Source of the DNA: Myxococcales bacterium
GTDB lineage: Bacteria > Myxococcota_A > Polyangia > Polyangiales > Polyangiaceae
Reading direction: 5' to 3'
Assembly: GCA_016794345.1 (NCBI GenBank)
Contig: JAEUKE010000117.1
Coordinates: 163,374-227,373 of the forward strand
DNA length: 64,000 nucleotides
This document shows positions 15,349-25,983 of this stretch, piece by piece; position 1 is the stretch's first letter; the number at the start of each line of letters is the position of its first letter. Made by a program: the position numbers and the translations under genes. The notes beneath the pieces were generated by a model, which did not search any database, was not told the origin of the DNA, and was given only the letters and a program-made list of their open reading frames with translations.

Positions 15349-16719
15349 ATGTGGTCTCGTTCCCGAGAAGTCTTGTCGCTCGCCGCCGGGGTAGCGGGTC
15401 ACGAGCTCGCCCGCTCGATGCGCGCGAAGCTGACGTGGTCGACCGAGCAGCTCGCCAAGGTGGATGTCGCGGCGCGGGTCGCGCAGGCGACGCTCCTGGC
15501 CGAGAGCCTCGGGCGGCTCAAGGGCGCCTTCATGAAGGCCGGCCAGCTGCTCTCGATCGACGCGAGCGACATCCTGCCGCCCGAGGCGCAGCGGGTGCTC
15601 GCCTCGCTACAGGGAGAGGCGGAGCCGGTTCCATTCTCGGAGGTGCGCGCGGTGCTCTCCGAAGACCTGGGAGAGGACAAGGTGGCGATGCTCGAGGCTC
15701 TCGAGGAACGCGCCGCCGCCTGCGCGAGCATCGGCCAGGTCCATCGAGCCGTGGTCCACGGCATCCCGGTCGCGCTGAAGGTCCAGCACCGAGGGATCCG
15801 CGAGACGATCGACGCCGACCTGGAGCTCGTCCACAAGGTCGCGAAGGGCTGGCTCTCGGTCAGCCGGCGACCGATCGATCTCCGGGCGACCTTCGAGGAG
15901 CTCTCGCGGATCCTCCACCTCGAGGCCGACTACGAGCGCGAGCGGATCTTCCTGGAGCGGTTCGGCGAGCTGCTCGGAGAGGACCCTCGCTTCGTCGTCC
16001 CGCAGTCCTTCCCGATGCTCAGCTCGAGCCGCGTGCTCACGATGACCTGGGAGGACGGCGTCACGCTCGGGGCGTGGGCGAGGCGATCGCCCCCACGCGA
16101 GGAGAGGCAGCGCCTCGCGACCTCCCTCCTGGACCTCTACTGCAAGGAGTTCTTCGAGTGGGGCCTCGTGCAGACCGATCCGAACTTCGGCAACTTCCTG
16201 ATCCGCGACGGTGCGCGGGAGATCGTCCTCCTCGATTTCGGCGCGACCATCGTCTACGACCCGGCCTTCCGCGGTCGCTACGTCGAGCTCCTCCGGGCGA
16301 TGTCGGGCGGAAGCGAGGCGGAGATGGTCGCAGCCGGGATCGCCAACGGGCTGCTCGACGCGCGGGAGGACGCCGACACCCGGTCGCTCTTCGCGTCGAT
16401 GATGCGCGTCTCGCTCGAGCCGTTTCAGGCCGCACGCCAGCCGTTTTCGTTCGCAGACGCGGACTACGCCGCACGCTCCCGCGACGTCGTGCTCCACTTC
16501 ACCGAGCGGCTGCGGTTCTCGCCGCCGCCGCGCGATCTCCTGTTCTTGCACCGCAAGCTCGGAGGCCTGTTCCAGCTCCTGAAGCGGCTGGACGTCACGC
16601 TCGATCTATCGCCGTACTGGGAGAAGATGGTCGTCGGCGGTCGTCAGCTGGGCGCGAGCAGCTCGGCCGCGGCGAGCCCGCTCGTGAACGCGTCCTCCAC
16701 CCGGTCGCCCAGACAGTAG
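15349..16719 (+). CDS. UbiB/ABC1-family atypical kinase
   Basis: A 456-residue protein of the ABC1/AarF/UbiB family, atypical kinase-like ATPases linked to isoprenoid quinone and lipid metabolism. The family KxGQ motif is present (FMKAGQLLS), as are the Ala-rich loop (AAACASIGQVH), the invariant Lys (ALKVQH), the catalytic-loop variant TDPNFGN and the metal-binding DFG (LLDFGAT). There is no clear C-terminal membrane helix. The last 25 codons overlap the FAD oxidoreductase gene antisense (76 bp) and read as low-complexity Ser/Ala, so the true C-terminus may have been extended by read-through. The gene starts next to tandem GAACGTTT repeats and is divergent from the MerR regulator. Its substrate is unknown. 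Confidence 0.85.
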   Translation: MWSRSREVLSLAAGVAGHELARSMRAKLTWSTEQLAKVDVAARVAQATLLAESLGRLKGAFMKAGQLLSIDASDILPPEAQRVLASLQGEAEPVPFSEVRAVLSEDLGEDKVAMLEALEERAAACASIGQVHRAVVHGIPVALKVQHRGIRETIDADLELVHKVAKGWLSVSRRPIDLRATFEELSRILHLEADYERERIFLERFGELLGEDPRFVVPQSFPMLSSSRVLTMTWEDGVTLGAWARRSPPREERQRLATSLLDLYCKEFFEWGLVQTDPNFGNFLIRDGAREIVLLDFGATIVYDPAFRGRYVELLRAMSGGSEAEMVAAGIANGLLDAREDADTRSLFASMMRVSLEPFQAARQPFSFADADYAARSRDVVLHFTERLRFSPPPRDLLFLHRKLGGLFQLLKRLDVTLDLSPYWEKMVVGGRQLGASSSAAASPLVNASSTRSPRQ

Positions 16720-17585
16720 TCACCCGCGAGCACGAGACGCCGCTCGAGCACGTCGATGGCCGGGCTGCCCGCGGGCTTCGTCGTCCGGGCGAAGCGCCAG
16801 CGATGGGCCACCGCGGTGACCACGCGCTTCGCGCCCACGATCTCGAGCAACGGCGGAACGAGCTGCGTCGCGACCTCGTCTTGCGAGCGCTCGAGGTGGC
16901 GCGCGCTGAACCCTGGGTCGGCGTGCCCGACCCAACGCTGGCGCGGTACGCCGTCGTTCTGGCGACAGAGCCACGAGAAGGGCGCGGCGCTCCGCACGGT
17001 CCAGGGTGGCTCCGCCGAGCCCTCGACCTCTGCCATCAGAGCCCAACAGGGGGCCACCTCGACCGCCAAGAGCCGCTCGGGGACAGGCAGGTCCGAGGCG
17101 ACGAGGAGGTCACGCGCTTGCGGCGCCGGGATCGCGACGACGACGCGCGACGCCGGGAGCCGCTCCCCTCCCTCGAGCTCGACCTGCCACGTCCGCCCGT
17201 CCCGCTCGAGCTTCGTCACCCGCGCGCCGAGTCGGATCTCCAGCCCGAGCGACAGGGCCTGCGGCACGGCGCGCATCGTCGGCGTCCCCGCCCACCGGGC
17301 CTCGCCGTTCGGCGCACGCTCCTTGACGAAGGGCGCGACCACCCCGCGCGCGGCGAGCTCTTCGACGACGCACGCGAGCTCGGGCGACCGAGCGGTGAAG
17401 TACTGCGCGCCGTGATCGAAGGTCGCGCCGTCGTCCATGCGCCGCGTCGACATTCGCCCTCCCACGGCGCGGCCCTTGTCCAGCAACGTGACCCGCTCGC
17501 CGCGCGACGAGAGCGCCCGCGCGCAGGTGAGCCCGGCCATGCCGGCTCCGATGACGACGACTCCTTGCGGAGGCGTCGTCAGCAC
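16644..17585 (-). CDS. FAD-dependent oxidoreductase, renalase-like
   Basis: A 313-residue flavoprotein. The N-terminal Rossmann motif GAGMAGLTCARAL binds FAD, the LLDKGRAVGGRMSTRR segment matches the renalase/FAD amine-oxidase-like group, and the C-terminal LAGDYCLGDRVEDAFTSG is the second FAD contact. Renalase-type enzymes in bacteria oxidise dihydro-nicotinamide isomers; the substrate here is not shown. It starts at a GTG that overlaps the stop of a 53-residue membrane protein, implying coupled translation. Its 3' end overlaps the UbiB gene antisense by 76 bp. Confidence 0.85.
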   Translation of the reverse strand: MLTTPPQGVVVIGAGMAGLTCARALSSRGERVTLLDKGRAVGGRMSTRRMDDGATFDHGAQYFTARSPELACVVEELAARGVVAPFVKERAPNGEARWAGTPTMRAVPQALSLGLEIRLGARVTKLERDGRTWQVELEGGERLPASRVVVAIPAPQARDLLVASDLPVPERLLAVEVAPCWALMAEVEGSAEPPWTVRSAAPFSWLCRQNDGVPRQRWVGHADPGFSARHLERSQDEVATQLVPPLLEIVGAKRVVTAVAHRWRFARTTKPAGSPAIDVLERRLVLAGDYCLGDRVEDAFTSGLAAAELLAPS

Positions 17586-17740
17586 GCGCTCATGACGAGC
17601 AGCGTCAGGATGCCGAGGAACGCGATGAACGCGAAGAAGACGAGGACGAGCTTACCCAGGTAGGGGCGGAGGAACTTCCACGCGTACTCCCTCAAGAGGC
17701 GCCAAACCAGCTTGAGGATTTCTCGGATCGGGCGGTTCAT
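17579..17740 (-). CDS. 53-residue membrane protein coupled to the FAD oxidoreductase
   Basis: A short gene starting at ATG 17740 with a clear ribosome site (AAGGAG, about 6 bases upstream). The product has an amphipathic, Arg-rich first half (REILKLVWRLLREYAWKF) and one transmembrane helix (LVLVFFAFIAFLGILTLLV). The stop codon overlaps the GTG start of the downstream oxidoreductase by seven bases in another frame. Position and coupling suggest a membrane anchor or regulator for that enzyme, which is inference. The family is not recognised. Confidence 0.6.
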   Translation of the reverse strand: MNRPIREILKLVWRLLREYAWKFLRPYLGKLVLVFFAFIAFLGILTLLVMSAC

Positions 17741-17835
17741 CGGGGCTCCTTCGTCGCTCGGTCAAACGTAGCAACGCTCTCGCGTTTGGCGAGCCCAGAA
17801 AAACGGGCGACAGGCGGGGGCTTTCGCGACGGGGC

Positions 17836-18978
<1,143 letters not shown>

Positions 18979-19059
18979 CGTTGCCCCTCGATTCGCACGC
19001 GTCGCCCCCGCGAGCAAGCGCCTTCGCGCGCTTCCGAAACGAGCTATAAGAGCCCTACC

Positions 19060-20613
19060 GTGGGCCTCGGGCGTCGCGCCGCGTTTTTTTCCATCGTCCT
19101 CGCCGGCGCGGGCGCGTGCTCGACCGCGCGCGAGCCGGGGACCGAGGCCCACGTCGCGCCCGCCGACACCGGAGCCGCACCACGGGCGGCAGCGGCGAGC
19201 GCGTCTGCGCCGTCATCCTTGCCCCCGCTGGCGTCCGCCGCGCCGGCCGCTTCGGCGAGCGCTTCGGCCACGCCCGCCGCGGAGCAAGGCCCTCCGGGCG
19301 ACCGCATCTACGCCAAAGCACGTTTCGTCTGGATCCAGCCCGCTCCCCGGGGGAGCCGCGGGTGGATCGGCTATCTGACCCTGGGCGGCTCGGTCAGGCT
19401 CAAGAACGGCAGCGCCACGGAGGCCAAGACCATCGGTCCCGGCTGCGAGGCCTGGTACGCCGTGGAGCCCGCCGGGTACGTCTGCCTCGGCCCGGAGACG
19501 ACGCTCGACCCGAACGACCCCACCTTCGTCGCGCTGAAGACCCACAAGGGCAACACCGACGATCCCTTCCCCTATCGGTACGGGGAATCGCTCGGCACGC
19601 CGCGTTACGAGAAGGCGCCGGATGCGGCGGCGCAACGCGAGCGCGAGTGGGATCTGGAGCAACACCTGGCGGAGCTCTCGACGTTGGGCGTCGACACCAC
19701 ACCCGCCAACCGCCCGCTGCCGGATCTGCCGACGTTCACCCCGCTCGTTCGCGAGGCCCGCTCGAGCGTCGCGCGCGGCTCGACGGTCGCTTGGAGCGCC
19801 GAATACGACGCGTTCGGCCGGACGTGGCTCTACACGAGCGACCACGCCCTCGTCCCGAAGGACCGCGTGGTCCCCTACCCCAAGCGGACGTTCCAGGGCG
19901 TCCACCTCGACGAACACGTCACGCTGCCGCTGGCGTTCTTCCGCAAGAAGGACCGCCCCCAGTACCGGCGCGACGGAGACGCGTTCGTCGCGACGGACAA
20001 GTCGTTCGCGCGGCTCTCGTACGTCATGCTCACCGGGGTCGAGCAGAAGAGCGGCGCCGACGTCTTCCTCGAGACGAAGGAGGCCGGCGTCTGGGTGAAG
20101 GCGGAGGACGCCGCGGTCGCGTCGGCCCGCGGACCGGTGCCCTACCGGGACAGCGAGAGGTCCGAGCGCCGCACCTGGATCGACGTGTCGGTGCTCGGCG
20201 GCACGCTCGTCGCGTACGAAGGCGAGAGGCCGGTGTTCGCGACGCTCATCTCACCCGGTCGCGGCGGGATCCCCTTCCCGGGCCGCGATCCGATCTCCAC
20301 CGCGTCGACCCCGACCGGCGGCTTCCGCGTGGACGGCAAGTTCCGAACGGCGACGATGGTGTCGAGCACCGACTCGAGCATCGTCCACTCGGAGGTGCAG
20401 TTCGTGCAGAACTTCCACGGCCCCCACGCCCTGCACGGCGCCTACTGGCACGACGCGTGGGGGGAGCCGAAGAGCGGCGGCTGCGTCAACCTCTCGCCCG
20501 CCGACTCGAAGTGGCTCTTCGACTGGACGGAGCCCAGGCTTCCTGTCGACTGGCACGGCGTCCGCTCGGTGGAGGAGCTCGGCCCGCCTACTCGCGTGAT
20601 GGTGCGCCCCTGA
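19060..20613 (+). CDS. L,D-transpeptidase (YkuD) lipoprotein
   Basis: Cell-wall enzyme of 517 residues. The signal peptide ends in a lipobox (GAC, Cys20), followed by an Ala/Ser/Pro-rich linker to about residue 75. A middle domain of unknown type precedes a C-terminal YkuD domain with the catalytic set HGAYWHDAWG and SGGCVNL (nucleophile Cys475). Such enzymes form 3-3 peptidoglycan cross-links or attach proteins to the wall. The GTG start was chosen because the signal peptide begins there. Its last 26 bp overlap the 3' end of the convergent MscS gene. Confidence 0.85.
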   Translation: MGLGRRAAFFSIVLAGAGACSTAREPGTEAHVAPADTGAAPRAAAASASAPSSLPPLASAAPAASASASATPAAEQGPPGDRIYAKARFVWIQPAPRGSRGWIGYLTLGGSVRLKNGSATEAKTIGPGCEAWYAVEPAGYVCLGPETTLDPNDPTFVALKTHKGNTDDPFPYRYGESLGTPRYEKAPDAAAQREREWDLEQHLAELSTLGVDTTPANRPLPDLPTFTPLVREARSSVARGSTVAWSAEYDAFGRTWLYTSDHALVPKDRVVPYPKRTFQGVHLDEHVTLPLAFFRKKDRPQYRRDGDAFVATDKSFARLSYVMLTGVEQKSGADVFLETKEAGVWVKAEDAAVASARGPVPYRDSERSERRTWIDVSVLGGTLVAYEGERPVFATLISPGRGGIPFPGRDPISTASTPTGGFRVDGKFRTATMVSSTDSSIVHSEVQFVQNFHGPHALHGAYWHDAWGEPKSGGCVNLSPADSKWLFDWTEPRLPVDWHGVRSVEELGPPTRVMVRP

Positions 20614-21529
20614 CCGGCTTCGCCCCTTCGCGGAGCGCGGGCTTGCCCTCGACCGCGTGGTCGAACCGTCGCGTCGTCGGGTAGGCCAGATCGACATCGG
20701 GCAGCTTCGCGAAGGCGTCGAGGATCGCCTCCCACATCTGGCTGCCCGACACGCGCCGATTCCGGGGACGGCAGAGGTAGCGCATGGTCAACCGAACGCC
20801 CTCCGGCGCGGTGTCGACCCAGACGACGGGGGTGATGCGCGAGTACTGGATGCCGAGGAACTCGCTCGGCTGGGCGAAGTCGGCGTCTTCGATCTTCTCG
20901 GCTCTCTCCGCCAGCACGCCCTCGAGCACGGTCTTGGCCGCGCGCCAGTCGCTCTCGAACGTCACGGTGACCGCGATCTCGTTCCAGATGAACGGGAAGC
21001 CATGGTCGTAGCCGGCGATCGAATGTTTGAAGACCCAACCATTGGGGATCTGGATCACCCGGCCGGTGCTCTGATCGGCGTTCACCCAGTTGCCGATCTC
21101 GAGCAGCGCGAAGCTGAGCGGTCGAACGTCGACCACGTCCCCCGCGTGATCGCCGATCTGGATGCGATCCCCGACGCGGAACGGCCGGCTCATGACCACG
21201 TAGACCCAGCCCGCGAGGTTCTCGAGCGGATCCTGCAGGGCGACCGCGATGCCGGCGGTGAGGAGGCCCAGCCAGGTCCCGATCCCCTCGGCTCCCTTGA
21301 ACCACACGCGCACGAGGATGACGCCGCCGGTGAGCATCAAGAACACGCGCGCGGCGCGGCTCACCCGAAAGCGCGTGAGCGGCTCCTCGAAGCGGCTGCC
21401 GGCGATGCGCGCGACGAGCCGGCGGAGCGTGAAGTAGCCGCCGAGCACGAGCACGGTGGCGAGCGCCTTCTTCACGAGGTCGGCCGAGACCCCGAGCGCG
21501 TCGCCGATCACCGCGGAGATCCAGTCCAT
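20588..21529 (-). CDS. small-conductance mechanosensitive channel (MscS family)
   Basis: Inner-membrane channel of 313 residues that opens under membrane tension to release solutes. Three hydrophobic helices lie at about 20-40, 62-80 and 85-110. The pore helix region LGLLTAGIAVALQDPLENLAG is followed by the beta domain signature RPFRVGDRIQIGDHAGDVVDV and the C-terminal alpha/beta domain. Length and order match MscS-type channels. The gene is followed 12 bp later by the aminotransferase stop, so it may share its transcript end with that gene. Confidence 0.9.
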   Translation of the reverse strand: MDWISAVIGDALGVSADLVKKALATVLVLGGYFTLRRLVARIAGSRFEEPLTRFRVSRAARVFLMLTGGVILVRVWFKGAEGIGTWLGLLTAGIAVALQDPLENLAGWVYVVMSRPFRVGDRIQIGDHAGDVVDVRPLSFALLEIGNWVNADQSTGRVIQIPNGWVFKHSIAGYDHGFPFIWNEIAVTVTFESDWRAAKTVLEGVLAERAEKIEDADFAQPSEFLGIQYSRITPVVWVDTAPEGVRLTMRYLCRPRNRRVSGSQMWEAILDAFAKLPDVDLAYPTTRRFDHAVEGKPALREGAKPVRGAPSRE

Positions 21530-21541
21530 CCGGTCTTCGTT

Positions 21542-22756
21542 TTATCCCAAGACCCGGTGGACGAGCGCGGCCAAGCGATTCGTTCCCTCACGGAAGACGT
21601 CCGGAGGCGAGATGAGGCTGAGGACCAGCGTTCCTCCGTCGTGGAGGTCGAAGAAGTAGCCGGGCTGGACCAGGACGCCGTGCTCGAGCGCGAGGCGCAG
21701 CACCCAAGTTTCCTCCTCGAGCACCCGCGGCACCTGCACGAGCGCCGTCCACCCGCCGTGGGACGCGGGGCGCCGCAGGACGGGAGTCCGCTCGACAATC
21801 TCGTCGAGCGTCGCGAGGTTCTCGTCGACGCGCCCGCGCAGCTCCGCCTGGATCGCCGGGCGCGCCGCGAAGATGGCTGGCAGCGCGGCCTGGACCGGTG
21901 TCGACACAGATAGATACGTGTCGGCGATCACCTCGAGCCGCTCGAGCGCCGCGCCCACCGCCGGATCCGGCCCACAGACGACAGTCCAGCCGAGCTTGAG
22001 CTGGGGCGAGCAGCAGGACTTCGAGAGCCCGCCGAGGACCAGCGTGAGCGCCGCGCGCGGGCCGACGAAGCTCGCGCGGAGCCCCGCCGGGATCGGCGCG
22101 CGGACGAAGTCGAGGAAGACCTCGTCCGAGACGACGGCGAGGCCGCGTGCGGCGGCGATCTCGTCGATGTGCGCCGCGTCGTCCTCGCGGACGAGCGTGC
22201 CGGTCGGGTTGTTCGGGTGCACGACGACGATGGCCCGCGTCGTCGGGCCGATCCTGCGCTCGAGCTCGGCCACGTCCACCCGGAACCCCTCCTCGGGCAG
22301 GAGCGGGTACGGCGCCGCGCGGACGCCCTCGAGGCGCGCGAGGTAGTCGAACAGCGGATAGGAGGGCGTGGGGACGAGCACCTCGTCGCCGGGATCGGCG
22401 AGGAGCTTGAAGCACCAGGCATACGCCTCCGACGTGCTCGCCGAGATGGCGATGCGCGCGCTCGTGACGTCGTAGCCGTCCACGCGATAAAGGCTCGCGA
22501 TCGCCTCGCGCGCGGAGGGCAGCCCGAGGGCGGCTGGCTCGTATCGCGCGCCGGCGTCGTCGGCAAGGAGCGGCACGAGCTTCGCGGGCTGGGCGAGCCC
22601 CACAACCGTAGGGTTCGTCTCGGTCAGATCGAGGACCGGACCGCGCGCGCGCGCTTCGGCGAACGCGCGGGACACAACCCCCGGCTCGAGGTGCCAGTCG
22701 GTGCGCCTCGAAAAGGCCGGTGACCCGAGCGAATTTGCCCTGCTCCTCTCGTCCAC
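21542..22756 (-). CDS. class I/II PLP-dependent aminotransferase
   Basis: A 404-residue fold-type I aminotransferase. Landmarks are the ISASTSEAYAW cofactor-phosphate segment, VVHPNNPTGTL with the PLP-ring Asn, SDEVFLDF, and the PLP-lysine region LGGLSKSCCSPQLKLGW. The amino donor and acceptor cannot be told. The GTG at 22756 was chosen because a ribosome site (GGAGCGG) lies 6-8 bases upstream and the family N-terminus begins there; the long in-frame reading further upstream is a shadow of the subtilase gene. Confidence 0.88.
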   Translation of the reverse strand: MDERSRANSLGSPAFSRRTDWHLEPGVVSRAFAEARARGPVLDLTETNPTVVGLAQPAKLVPLLADDAGARYEPAALGLPSAREAIASLYRVDGYDVTSARIAISASTSEAYAWCFKLLADPGDEVLVPTPSYPLFDYLARLEGVRAAPYPLLPEEGFRVDVAELERRIGPTTRAIVVVHPNNPTGTLVREDDAAHIDEIAAARGLAVVSDEVFLDFVRAPIPAGLRASFVGPRAALTLVLGGLSKSCCSPQLKLGWTVVCGPDPAVGAALERLEVIADTYLSVSTPVQAALPAIFAARPAIQAELRGRVDENLATLDEIVERTPVLRRPASHGGWTALVQVPRVLEEETWVLRLALEHGVLVQPGYFFDLHDGGTLVLSLISPPDVFREGTNRLAALVHRVLG

Positions 22757-22822
22757 GCGATCCGCTCCTGTCCAGCGAGTAGACTGACCCCTGCCGGGAC
22801 AGCGCCGGCACCATACCGCCGC

Positions 22823-23506
22823 GTGGAAACCACGACCACCGAACAGCCGCCGCCGCCGAGTGAGGCTCCGCCCGGACCGCTGGCCGATCAGCCACCGCTG
22901 ATCCGGCGTGGGCTCATCGGCCTCGCGGTCGTGCTCTCGGCCTTTGGCCTGGTCGGCGCCGCGCTCTCGCCGTACCTCCTGGTCAAGCACCCGCTCGCGC
23001 TCGTGGCGCTCTCCCCCGATGGGCGGCACCTGCTCCTCGTCGCGTCGCAGGTCGATCTGCTGTCGCTGCTGCTCGTCTCGGTTCCTCGACGCGCGCTCGC
23101 CTTGCTCGCGACCTTCGGTGTCGGGGGGGTCTACGGGTACCGCTTCCTGCGCTGGGCCGAGGGGAGGCTCCCCCGGCTCGCGCGAGCCGCGATGTGGCTG
23201 AGCCGCGTCGTGCAGCGGGCCGGCCCGCTCCTCATCCTGATCTTCCCGCTGCACTCGCTCACCGCCCTCGGCGCGGCCTCGGGCATGCGGTTCCGATCGT
23301 TCTTGATGGTCGTGGTTCCGGCGCAGATCCCGTTCGTCGTCGTGCACTACTACTTTGGCGGAGCGATCTCGGGGCTCACGGAGAGGCTCGTCGCCTTCCT
23401 CTCCGCCCACCTCGCCGAGAGCACGCTCGTCTGCACGGCCCTGGTCGCGCTCCAGCAGATCGTGAGCCGCTGGCGTCGCTACCGGCTCGCGGCGCGCGCG
23501 CGCTGA
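22823..23506 (+). CDS. integral membrane protein, possibly DedA/VTT-like
   Basis: A 227-residue protein with a Pro-rich N-terminus and four or five hydrophobic segments. The middle has FGVGGVYGYRFLRW and later GAASGMRFRSFL, loosely resembling the re-entrant loops of the DedA/VTT superfamily (lipid scramblases and flippases). The match is weak and the function is not assigned. GTG start. It is divergent from the aminotransferase, and its 3' end overlaps the convergent subtilase gene by 28 bp. Confidence 0.6.
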   Translation: METTTTEQPPPPSEAPPGPLADQPPLIRRGLIGLAVVLSAFGLVGAALSPYLLVKHPLALVALSPDGRHLLLVASQVDLLSLLLVSVPRRALALLATFGVGGVYGYRFLRWAEGRLPRLARAAMWLSRVVQRAGPLLILIFPLHSLTALGAASGMRFRSFLMVVVPAQIPFVVVHYYFGGAISGLTERLVAFLSAHLAESTLVCTALVALQQIVSRWRRYRLAARAR

Positions 23507-25917
23507 CGCGGCCGCCGCCTCCGAGCCCAAGCCGCGAGCGGGACGAGCATCGCAAACGCGCCGCCCGACGACGATGACGAAACCGTCATACAGTTGCAGC
23601 CGCCGTCGGCGCGAAAGGGCCCCGTCGCGAGCGCGTCGACGCCGATCGGCAGGACCATCTCGTCGCCGATCTGCTGCCCGTCGTAGAGCACCCGCACGCG
23701 CATCTTCGTGCCGCCGGTCGCGTACGGCGCGGACAGGGCGAACGAAAACGTGCCGTGCCGGCTCTTCACCAGGGGCCTTGCGTAGAGGCCGCCCTCCACC
23801 TCGACGCGGAGCAGACTGCCGTCGAGCCCGCTCGCGACGCTCCCGTCCGCGCGCCGGAGCTGCACCAGCCCTTCGACCAGCCAGCTCGGGTCGGGGCGAG
23901 CGCTCGCGGCGCCGAGCACCCAGTAGCTCTGCGCGAGGTCGGGCGGCTCGCTCGACGGCTGCTCTTCCGCGAGGACCTGCAGCGCGTGACGCAGGTCGAC
24001 GGCGCCGGCGCCCATCAAGACCCCCGAGCCCGTCTTGCCCTCGGGCTTGCGGGCGGATGCCTGCAGCACGTCGGTGACGAGGGCCTGCGTGAGGCTCGGG
24101 TCCTGCTCGAACAAGACGGCCACGGCGCCGGCCACGACGGGCGCGCTCATCGAGGTGCCGACGGCCAGCGCGTAGTGATCGCCCACCACGTAACACTTCG
24201 TGTCGTCGGGGCAGCTCGGCCCGTCGAACATCCCGCCGGAGTGAGTTCGAGGATCGGCCTCCTCCGACATGGCCGAAGCGACGAACGCGCCCGGCGCAAC
24301 GATCTCCGGCTTCATGACGCCGAGCGGCGTCGGCCCGCCGGCGCTGAAGTAGCAGAGGCTGTCGTCTTCGATCTCGCCGTCGTCGTCGGGCCCGAACGCG
24401 CTGATCGCGATGAGCGGCGAGCCCACCGGCACCCATTGGTGGCGGTTGAGCGTGCAGCCCACGCCGAGCAGCCGCGGATGGCTGGCCGGGGTGTTGATCG
24501 TGCCGGAGCGCTTGCCCGAGCGGAAATACGCGCCGTTCTCCGCCGCGTCGCCGGAGGCGGTGATCCACATCTGAACGTCGCCGTGGCCTTCGAGCAGCAC
24601 GGCGAACTCGCCGCCCTCTTCCCACGAGCCCGACCAGACCGCGACGGCGCCGTTCGAGTCCTCCGTGATCGAGGAGCGCCCTGGCTCGTCGTTCACGACC
24701 GCGCCGGTCGTGCCCTCGCCGTCGTCGTAGCCCTCGTCGTCGCCCGGCGGCACGGGGGTGATCCAGGTACCGTCGGGCGCCTCGAGCCCGACCGAGACGA
24801 CGTCCGCCTCGCCATAGTGGATCCAGATGAACACATCGCCGTTGGAGGCGCCGGGGACGACGATCGGCGCGCGAACCGGCCCGTGCTCCGTGACGCGCAC
24901 CTCGGTGTAGATGCCCGCCGCAGTCTCGTCCCCGAGGTCGTAGAGCCCGCCGCTGTTGCCCGAGGCGACGACGATCGCCCGGCCGGGCTGGTTGTCGCCG
25001 ACCAACGCCGCGAGGCCCGCCTCGAGCGGCGAGGTCCCGTCGTGAGGCCCGAAGTCGCCGCCGAGGCTCAGATTGACGACCGCCGGCATGTTCTCTTCCG
25101 ACGCGCGGTCGAAGATGAACCGGGTGCCGCGGAGCACGAGGTCGTCCTCGAAGCCTCCGCCCGGGCTCGGCGAGACGACGACGAGCGAAGCGTCCGGCGC
25201 CACGCCGGCGAACTTCGTGCCTTCGCCTGCGAGCGAACGCCCGTTGCCTGCCGCGATCCCGGCCACGTGGGTGCCGTGCCCGGCGAAGTCCTTCACGTCG
25301 TCGGGGATCGCGCGCTGGTTGGACAACATCGCGTCGATGTCCTCCGCCGAATACACGGCGCACGGGGCCTGCGCGAGGTCGGTGCATCCGTAGGCGGCCT
25401 CGAGCTCCGGGTGGGTGCCCTGCGGATCGCCCCACGTGAGGAGCCACTTGATGCGCGTCCGTCCGTCTTCGGTGCGGAACGCAGGGTGTGTGACGTCGAT
25501 ACCGGTGTCCACGACGCCGACCACCACACCCGCGCCGAGGCCGGTCCCCTCGGGCATGGCGGCGCGGTAGTCCTCGGTGCCGAGCCACTTCGCGACGCGG
25601 TCGAGCTGCGGCCGCACGCCGGGCCCGGCGAAGAGCGGCAGCGAAGGGTGCTCGGACGCAAATGTCTCGAGCGCGAGCGGCGAGAGGCGAGCCGCGCCGA
25701 CGCCCGGGGCGACCTCACGTAGGCCCAACGTCTCCGCGGAGACGCCGTCGGGGAGCCGGACGGTGATCGGGATCCTGCCGGACCTGTCCGCCATCGGGTG
25801 CGGGCGGACGAACGGCTCGACACGCCGAACGAGGCGGACCGCTGCCGGCTCCGCCGAGGCGACTGAAGGCACGAAGAACAAAGCGAGGAGCGCCGCGCGC
25901 CCGACCGAGGACCGCAT
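23479..25917 (-). CDS. secreted subtilisin-like serine protease (S8) with MYXO-CTERM tail
   Basis: Exported protease of 812 residues. A signal peptide (cleaved after about residue 22) precedes a propeptide-like region. The S8 catalytic triad is complete: DTGID (Asp137), GHGTHVAG (His214) and GTSMSAP (Ser589). A long insertion between His and Ser, about 250-500, contains an acidic DDEGYDDGEG segment and beta-rich sequence. The C-terminus has CNC, a hydrophobic stretch and an Arg run, which is the MYXO-CTERM pattern. The ATG at 25917 places the signal peptide at the N-terminus; an ATG 18 bases upstream is possible. Likely an extracellular or surface protease used in predation or nutrition. Confidence 0.9.
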   Translation of the reverse strand: MRSSVGRAALLALFFVPSVASAEPAAVRLVRRVEPFVRPHPMADRSGRIPITVRLPDGVSAETLGLREVAPGVGAARLSPLALETFASEHPSLPLFAGPGVRPQLDRVAKWLGTEDYRAAMPEGTGLGAGVVVGVVDTGIDVTHPAFRTEDGRTRIKWLLTWGDPQGTHPELEAAYGCTDLAQAPCAVYSAEDIDAMLSNQRAIPDDVKDFAGHGTHVAGIAAGNGRSLAGEGTKFAGVAPDASLVVVSPSPGGGFEDDLVLRGTRFIFDRASEENMPAVVNLSLGGDFGPHDGTSPLEAGLAALVGDNQPGRAIVVASGNSGGLYDLGDETAAGIYTEVRVTEHGPVRAPIVVPGASNGDVFIWIHYGEADVVSVGLEAPDGTWITPVPPGDDEGYDDGEGTTGAVVNDEPGRSSITEDSNGAVAVWSGSWEEGGEFAVLLEGHGDVQMWITASGDAAENGAYFRSGKRSGTINTPASHPRLLGVGCTLNRHQWVPVGSPLIAISAFGPDDDGEIEDDSLCYFSAGGPTPLGVMKPEIVAPGAFVASAMSEEADPRTHSGGMFDGPSCPDDTKCYVVGDHYALAVGTSMSAPVVAGAVAVLFEQDPSLTQALVTDVLQASARKPEGKTGSGVLMGAGAVDLRHALQVLAEEQPSSEPPDLAQSYWVLGAASARPDPSWLVEGLVQLRRADGSVASGLDGSLLRVEVEGGLYARPLVKSRHGTFSFALSAPYATGGTKMRVRVLYDGQQIGDEMVLPIGVDALATGPFRADGGCNCMTVSSSSSGGAFAMLVPLAAWARRRRPRQRARAASR

Positions 25918-25983
25918 CGAGGCGAAGCGTAGCAAGTTCCGCAGGGTCAGGGCCTGGGGAACCGAGCCCGAGGCCCCGAGGCC

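Noticed and set aside
21542..25588. A 1348-codon minus-strand frame
   Set aside because: Only its C-terminal 404 codons are the aminotransferase; the rest is another frame of the subtilase gene.
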